From: Arabidopsis thaliana | Lineage: Eukaryota; Streptophyta; Magnoliopsida; Brassicales; Brassicaceae | NCBI RefSeq assembly: GCF_000001735.4 | Contig: NC_003075.7 | Span: forward strand, 8,867,001-8,931,000 | Reading direction: 5' to 3' | DNA length: 64,000 bases | In this document: piece by piece, positions 58,061 to 64,000 of the stretch | Position numbering within the stretch: the first letter of the stretch is position 1 | How the letters are laid out: each line of letters begins with the position of its first letter | Translations under genes and position numbers: made by a program | The notes under the pieces: generated by a model | Told to the model about the DNA's origin: nothing | What the model saw: the letters and a program-made list of their open reading frames with translations, nothing else | The model's database searches: none

Positions 58061-58927
58061 TACGATCTCGAGTGTTCTACTTTTATTATGCTGATTATAT
58101 GTCAATGGGTGGGGTTTAATTAAGGTTTTGAACCTATGTCAAATGTATATCTCGTTTTAGCAGCTTCATTACAAGTAACTTTCATCATAACTAGATATAG
58201 TTTATCCTATGTATTAAAAAAGGATCACAAAGCAGACATTTTTGTAAGCATCAAGTCATCAACACATAACTTATGTCCTAATCGAATTCTGCTAGTCAAT
58301 ACAATTATCATCCCATGCCGGCCTTAGATATAGTAAGATCCAATGGGTCCGAACTTTCCAATTAGAAAAACCAAACTATGAAGATCATGAGATATATCTC
58401 TTTTTGATAAAGAAAATATATGGCCGTACTATAGAGACATGACATGATTCGTCCGTATCAAGTATTCTTCACAGCTAAGAGATTTAATTTTTTTTGTACG
58501 TTTTATCGAATTAGTTTTATTCGTTAGCTGCAAGAGGCAAAGAGGCAAGAAGGTGTGAATCGATCTTAGCCTCAGATTCTTTAGGATACTCCCACTATAT
58601 AAGTTTACATTATTTAAAATGTGTTCCTTATTTCGTGCTATAAAGTTGATTCTATAAAAAAAAGGTGCTACATCCAACGCATAATGTCATAGCTTTACGT
58701 ACCTTAAAGCTGTATATATAGAGGACCCTTATTGACAATTATCTACATCAAACTGATCAACCACATAAGCTCAAAGTCATTTTTCATCTTCACCCAAAGA
58801 TATTACAGTCTCCTTGATTGTCTCTAATTTTCCAATCTTTCATTTCTGATTTTGCATTGTAATCGAACATACCCACTAATATCCTTTGCAAGCCGCTTTT
58901 CAAACAACCTATTACATTATAACACCA
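58061..58927 (+). promoter_or_regulatory. Promoter and leader of glutaredoxin copy 1
   Basis: About 58415-58575 is closely conserved with 61770-61925 (ATATGGCCGTAC, TCGTCCGTATCAA, TTTTGTACGTTTTA, TTAGCTGCAAGAGGCAAAGAG). A TATATATAG box at 58713-58720 and a leader with TCAAACTGATCAA and CTTCACCCAAAGATAT are also shared. The untranslated leader is about 180 nt. Confidence 0.6.
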
Positions 58928-59236
58928 ATGGAGAAGATACAAAAGATGATCTCCGAGAAGTCGGTAGTAATATTTAGCAATAACTCTTGTTGCATGTCAC
59001 ACACAATCAAGACTCTCTTCTTAGACCTTGGCGTGAACCCGACAATCTATGAGCTAGACGAGATCAACAGAGGAAAAGAGATAGAGTATGCATTGGCTCA
59101 GCTTGGCTGCAGCCCGACTGTGCCAGTGGTGTTCATAGGAGGGCAGCTTGTTGGTGGAGCCAATCAAGTCATGAGTCTCCATCTCAACCGTTCTCTCATT
59201 CCAATGCTTAAACGCTTTGGGGCTTTATGGCTTTGA
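58928..59236 (+). CDS. GRXS8: CC-type (class III) monothiol glutaredoxin, copy 1
   Basis: Intronless 102-residue glutaredoxin. I chose the ATG at 58928 (MEKIQKM) because the second copy starts at the same place; an upstream in-frame extension to 58886 is not conserved. The active site is CCMS at residues 21-24, the land-plant-specific CC type. The glutathione and fold motifs [14 protein letters not shown] are present. The C-terminus ALWL is the motif by which ROXY-type glutaredoxins work with TGA transcription factors and TOPLESS. It differs from copy 2 at six positions (residues 4, 8, 13, 18, one in EIEYAL, one in KRFGA). Relatives in this cluster respond to nitrate. GRXS8 is my best assignment by position; cluster members are so alike that the symbol could be off by one. 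Confidence 0.93.
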   Translation: MEKIQKMISEKSVVIFSNNSCCMSHTIKTLFLDLGVNPTIYELDEINRGKEIEYALAQLGCSPTVPVVFIGGQLVGGANQVMSLHLNRSLIPMLKRFGALWL

Positions 59237-61130
59237 TAAAATATAAAAGAATAGTTACTTATTGATCGTAGCTTGGTAATAATGATGTCATGAAACCAAT
59301 CAAGGATGACAAAAAAAAAAAAAATGTATGCATGTAAGTTTTGAAAGGATAGATTGTGAGGATACCTATTTTGTAACGTGTGGGTATATTTTATAGTAAA
59401 CAACCTAGTGTTGTATTTCTACTTGTCCATGCTTTTGGTTTTTAATATATATATACATGCTATTAAGAAATGGTACACATATTGTAGAGAAAAAGAAAGA
59501 CTTTAATTTGACTTCTTTTCTCTCTTTATCAAAAAGCGAAAAAGCTTACTTTTGTTTCTGTTTTTTTTTTCTTATTCGGGGCGTCTCTCACGATGTCAAA
59601 GCTGCAAGAGAGAATATAAAAAAAAAAAACATGTATAATCTCAAAGTATAACTCATTGATCAAAGTCCATTCTCGTTTTAAACAAAGTGTAAGTCTAATC
59701 AGTATATTGATTGGTAAAAGACTTCTCTAACCCATATCTTTATTTTTTTTCACTTAAAAATAGAAGAACTCTATTTTAGAGTTAAATTTGAGTGCATTTT
59801 TTTCCAACCCTATTCTATTTCAAATTTTAAAATAGAGATCTAGTATAAATTTACAATATATATTTATAAATATATATATATATATATATTTCATTTAGAA
59901 ATAGATTATAATTGGAGATATTTTGCTCTACAATAAAGTTTAGCGGAAAATATAAAAGTGGGAGTGGAGATGGTGTAAAATATCCTCCCTTTCTCTCTTT
60001 AGATTTTATTTTCGCAGTAAATCATAAATTTAAACCAAACGGTGAATCAGTCTACGTTAATTTGTATTACGATCCATAAGTAGTATAACACATTGATTAA
60101 AAAGAATTCACGACAATAACCTCTTTTCTGGAACTTGCACTCATACATATATATGTCTTGCCAGCAAGCTCTATGTGACAGATTGTATATTTGTCCGACT
60201 CATTTCCTGGACCGTTATTATTTGTTTTTACAGCCATTGCTTTTATGAAAACATAAAATAGATCAAGTAGGAGTGGTATTCGGCCCACGACTAAATCAAG
60301 AATGTTTTGAAAACCACTAAATAAAATAAATGGAAAAATTAAAGGAGAGAATAGGTGTTTGCATTATTGTATATAATGCACATTGTGTGGTGCCTTTTGT
60401 TTTCTTAGTTAAATAATGTGCATAATTTTGTTTATAAATAGATAAATTTTGGTAATTTTAAGAGTCAGTTTGGTGAATGACAAGATTTGAGATAAGTTTT
60501 AGATAAATGGCAATTGAAAAAATAAATTAAGTAAATGACAATAAAACAGTATATAGATGAAAGTTTCTTGTAAAAATAACATATTACATAAAACTAACTT
60601 ATAGAGAACAAATTTGTAGCTATTAAATGAAATAAAAAGTCGGAGAAGTTTGTCGAATACTTTAAGGTAATCAAATGAACCTTACATTGATATTTTCTTT
60701 ACTGTCTCTCCAATATTGTTTGTCATTGAGTGCAAGTACTACTACCATTTGAATTATATCCCACAAATCAATCAAATAAAAACATTAACATCATCTACAA
60801 GTAAAGTTTTCAATTTGTTTTCTTCATTTGTCATACTTGTAGGGGAGAAATTTAATTCGAAAAACTTTTTTTTTTCTTTCTTCTAAAGAAAAAAATGAAG
60901 AACTACGATGATAATTAGAAACTTCGAGGAAAGCAACTCGACGCAAAAAGAGGTTTGTTGTGGCATGGAAAATTTATGGCTGCTATTCTGGCTTTCTAAA
61001 CTCGTAAATTTATTTGATGTTCTGCATTTTAAACCTTCTAAATAGTAAACAATATCTAACAATTTAACCAAATTGTTTTTTTTTTCAAATCAAATCATGC
61101 ATACATTACAAATATAAAGATCTGGAATTA
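59237..61130. other. Intergenic region between glutaredoxin units
   Basis: Starts with a 3' region also seen after copy 2 (ATAGTTACTTATTGAT, TGAAACCAATCA). A MITE-like, TA-rich palindromic tract lies at about 59770-59960. No gene recognised in the remaining AT-rich sequence. Confidence 0.4.
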
Positions 61131-61460
61131 GATGCGATCATATGATCTGTGTTTTGTTCATAAGACATGTACGTGCTGTGAATATGATGACCTTGTATTT
61201 TTCATATATGATTAATAACGACTCTCCGCAACAATGTTGGGCCACCTTTTGATCCAGAAAAAAAAAAAAAAGTGGTTCCAGTTGAGCCTTATCATCATGG
61301 AATGAAATCGAGCTAGCGTTGTCAAGAATCATGCAAAGCGTACCTTTATTCCCAAAACGATTCATGACCAAAGTTTTTTGATAAAAACATATGTTTTGAT
61401 GGCAAGTCAAGAGGCCACGTAATCCTCAAACACCAAAAAAAAGATAAAAGATTATTCTGG
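61131..61460. repeat. Tandem unit upstream block, copy 2
   Basis: Begins GATGCGATCATATGATCTGTG and ends near AGATTATTCTGG at 61459; homologous to 57704-58060 and 63651-64000. Confidence 0.8.
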
Positions 61461-62236
61461 AATTATACAATCTCGAGTCTTCAAGAAGTAGAGCTTGTAA
61501 TTTCTATCATGTTCATGTGTATACTGTATGTAGACTACTTTTGGCTCATAAAACGTTCATTAATTGACTTTTATTTCCACATGGTGTAAGGTTTTGTTTA
61601 TCTTTTTAAAAACAAATCTTATAAATTATTATGTTTTGTCAATGAGTGTAGGCTTACTTACTATTAAACTTTCTAATTTAAAAAATTATGAAAACTATCT
61701 ACCAGTTATGAAGCATCAACACTATTAAATTCCCTGAAAAGTGATAAAGTAATATATCTTTTGACAATGAACATATATGGCCGTACCATAGAGACATGGA
61801 CATAAATTCGTCCGTATCAAATATTCTTCACAACTTAGAGATTTTGTTTTTTGTACGTTTTACCGAATTAGTTTTATTCTTTAGCTGCAAGAGGCAAAGA
61901 GTCAAGAAGGTGTGAACCGATCATAGCCGCAAATAAAATGTGCTCTTTATTTTATGCTATAAGTTTATTCTCTTAATAAGAGTTACATCGAACCCATAAT
62001 ATCATATCCTTACGTAGAATGTTATATATAGTACCCTTGTAGACACTTCTCTTCATCAAACTGATCAAACACATAAAAGTCAAAGTCACTTCTCATCTTC
62101 ACCCAAAGATATCACAATCTCTTTAACGGTTCTCTAGTACCCCATTTTCATCCCTAATCTCGCATCTTGTAATCAAAACATAACCTATTTCATCCTCCTC
62201 AAGTCACTTTTCAAACACACTTTCAAATTAACAAAA
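61461..62236 (+). promoter_or_regulatory. Promoter and leader of glutaredoxin copy 2
   Basis: Proximal block at about 61770-61925 is conserved with copy 1. A TATATATAG box at about 62024-62032 precedes a leader with TCAAACTGATCAA and CTTCACCCAAAGATAT. The section 61560-61750 has diverged from copy 1, so the conserved blocks stand out. Confidence 0.6.
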
Positions 62237-62545
62237 ATGGAGAAGCTACAGAAGATGACCTCGGAGAAGTCGTTAGTGATATTTAGCAAAAACTCATGCT
62301 GCATGTCGCACACAATCAAGACTCTCTTCTTAGACCTTGGCGTAAATCCGACGATTTATGAGCTAGATGAGATCAACAGAGGAAAAGAGATAGAGCAAGC
62401 ATTGGCTCAGCTTGGCTGCAGCCCGACCGTGCCAGTGGTGTTCATAGGAGGGCAGCTTGTCGGTGGAGCCAATCAAGTCATGAGTCTCCATCTCAACCGT
62501 TCTCTCATTCCAATGCTTAAACGCGTTGGGGCGTTATGGCTTTGA
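62237..62545 (+). CDS. GRXS7: CC-type (class III) monothiol glutaredoxin, copy 2
   Basis: Intronless, 102 residues (MEKLQKM to ALWL), with CCMS at 21-24, [12 protein letters not shown] and the ALWL end as in copy 1, and only six differing residues. The coding region is far more alike than the flanks, apart from the promoter blocks. This fits recent duplication or gene conversion. Such proteins act as regulators in cytosol and nucleus through TGA factors more than as general reductases. GRXS7 is a position-based assignment within the five-gene Arabidopsis cluster. Confidence 0.93.
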   Translation: MEKLQKMTSEKSLVIFSKNSCCMSHTIKTLFLDLGVNPTIYELDEINRGKEIEQALAQLGCSPTVPVVFIGGQLVGGANQVMSLHLNRSLIPMLKRVGALWL

Positions 62546-63650
62546 CAAAATATAAAGAAATAGTTACTTATTGATTGTAGATTGGTAATAATAATGTATT
62601 GAAACCAATCATATACATATGAATGTTTTGTGTCTATCTAAGTTTTGAAAGGATAGATTATGAGGCAGGGTACTGATTTCGTAACGTTCTTGGTATACTT
62701 AGTGTTGTATTTCTATTTTCAGTTTTTATGAATACAAACATGCATTTAAGAAAAGTGTATGCCATGGGTATTGGAAATTTACACATGTTAAAAATGAAGG
62801 ACCAGAAAGTGTGAGTTACAAAAGATGTCACATTTGATGAAAGAAACTCTAACTCTTAATCGGAATATATCCGTTTATGGATGTTACTATATAGATTTGG
62901 GCGTCTCTAAACAAGAATTTTGTTACTATATAGTTGTGTTAGGTTTAGGAATTTCCATGTCACCAAATCGGCTAGTATGAAGTATTTTTGATCAAAAATA
63001 TCATGCATGCATTTAAAAATATCGTATGTGCGGATATAAATATTCTAATTAAAATACGTACTCATTACTAACTTTAAGCCCCAATGCGCTTAATGCATAA
63101 CATGTTCCAAACCATTTCTTCTTAATAAAATATATTATAAAAACAAATAATTATATCCTAATTAGAATGATATTGCCACACTCTCTCCCTCAAACTACTA
63201 AGGACCGCATACCCTTGGCTGTTCTTCCAGCAAAACAATCTTATACCATAGTCACCAAGAAACTCGCCGCTTAACCTTTGAATAAAGGGAAGTAGACTTC
63301 GACACAAGCTATCAACACTATTAATTATGATGTCACATTGAGTGCTCACAACAAAAATGCAAGACGTTCATCCATTTCTCTATGTTACGGATAATATTCT
63401 GACACTTATATACATTAAAAATATATATATATATATATATACATATAACCTTAGTGAAGCATATAACCTTAGTGAAACTCATAAATTAATTAATACAAAT
63501 TGTAGGGAAAAAATAAGCTCACTTACTTTGACGAAATTTATAAAGTGTTCAAAGCACCAACAAGTTTTTAGGAGAAAAGTGAGATTTACCCAAAATTGCT
63601 GGACGTATATAATTAAAGTTACAGGATGGTGTGAAATAGTTCTGGGATTG
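62546..63650. other. Intergenic region after glutaredoxin copy 2
   Basis: Copy 2 3' region, then AT-rich DNA with a (TA)n tract at about 63420-63442 and a short duplicated word (ATATAACCTTAGTGAA) at 63444-63475. A 63-codon minus-strand frame at 63158-63349 is not recognised as a gene. Confidence 0.4.
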
Positions 63651-64000
63651 GATGCGATGTGATTCGATAATATGTGTTTTTACATAAGACATGTATGGAA
63701 TACGATTACTTTGTAATTTGTAGTATATGAATAAACGACTCTCCGGATCACAGTTGGGCCACATTCCATCGACAAATCGAGTTTTAACATAAACAAAAAT
63801 ATTGTTTCGTCCCATTGAGCCTTATCCTCATGGCATGAGATCGAATCTTTGCGACGTCAAGAATCAGACATAAATTATTCCCATATTGATTTATGATGAA
63901 CAATTTGTGAGAATAAAGGAAGGTTTTTACTTGTAAGTGAAGAGGCCACGTAAACCGCACAATCAAAAAACGAAAAAGATGAAGAATAAGATTATTCTGG
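63651..64000. repeat. Tandem unit upstream block, copy 3 (runs off right end)
   Basis: Begins GATGCGATGTGATTC and shares AAGACATGTATGG, AACGACTCTCCGGATCA, TTGGGCCACATT, TGAGCCTTATCCTCATGGCATGAGATCGAAT and GAGGCCACGTAAACC with the two earlier blocks. The window ends at the same AAGATTATTCTGG point where they end. A third glutaredoxin gene about 0.8 kb to the right is predicted. Confidence 0.75.

Noticed and set aside
58886..58927. 14-codon N-terminal extension of glutaredoxin copy 1
   Set aside because: Not present in copy 2, where the gene starts at the MEK methionine; the downstream ATG is preferred.
63158..63349. 63-codon minus-strand frame
   Set aside because: Composition is somewhat protein-like but there is no recognised motif, no splice context and no conserved start; left as unsupported.

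Overview
This window is a plant nuclear chromosome segment. AT-rich intergenic DNA alternates with intron-rich genes (GT-AG introns of about 70-600 nt, plastid and mitochondrial targeting peptides, LINE and Helitron debris). Every gene I recognise, and their order, matches the region of Arabidopsis thaliana chromosome 4 from about AT4G15530 to AT4G15670, so the source is A. thaliana or a very close relative. Exon chains below were joined by hand from reading frames and splice signals; none was checked by alignment.

Layout. 1-3727 (-): N-terminal half of pyruvate,phosphate dikinase, with separate plastid and cytosolic first exons. 6394-8186 (+): WAT1/UMAMIT-type EamA transporter. 8932-10567 (+): coiled-coil protein of the At4g15545 family. 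10877-12301 (-): intronless UDP-glucosyltransferase (UGT75D1). 12302-17217: AT-rich spacer. 17218-20254 (+): DXS/CLA1, first enzyme of the plastid MEP isoprenoid pathway, with two GC-AG introns. 21446-21999 (-): small metal-associated isoprenylated-protein-like gene that I assemble from three exons. 23914-25348 (+): F-box-type gene with an in-frame stop. 26043-31858 (+): MAA3, a senataxin/Sen1-like helicase in 20 exons. 32690-32964: Helitron 3' end. 33241-34403 (-): frameshifted SF3A1-like gene. 34450-40272 (-): nearly complete LINE with a 15-bp target-site duplication.

The right third is shaped by tandem duplication. Three CASP-like four-helix membrane protein genes (42162-43641, 46935-48531, 50527-51683) include a close pair with the same two-exon structure. 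A mitochondrial-type protein gene (52245-54852, -) converges on that pair, and a decayed copy of its 3' end lies behind the other pair member. A small acidic, probably N-acylated protein follows (55632-56815, +). Then two CC-type glutaredoxin genes (58928-59236 and 62237-62545) sit in repeated units, and the upstream part of a third unit runs off the right end.

The genes do not form one pathway. Metabolic genes (PPDK, DXS, UGT75D1) lie beside nucleic-acid, membrane-scaffold and redox-signalling genes. I found no tRNA, rRNA, CRISPR or other prokaryotic features.
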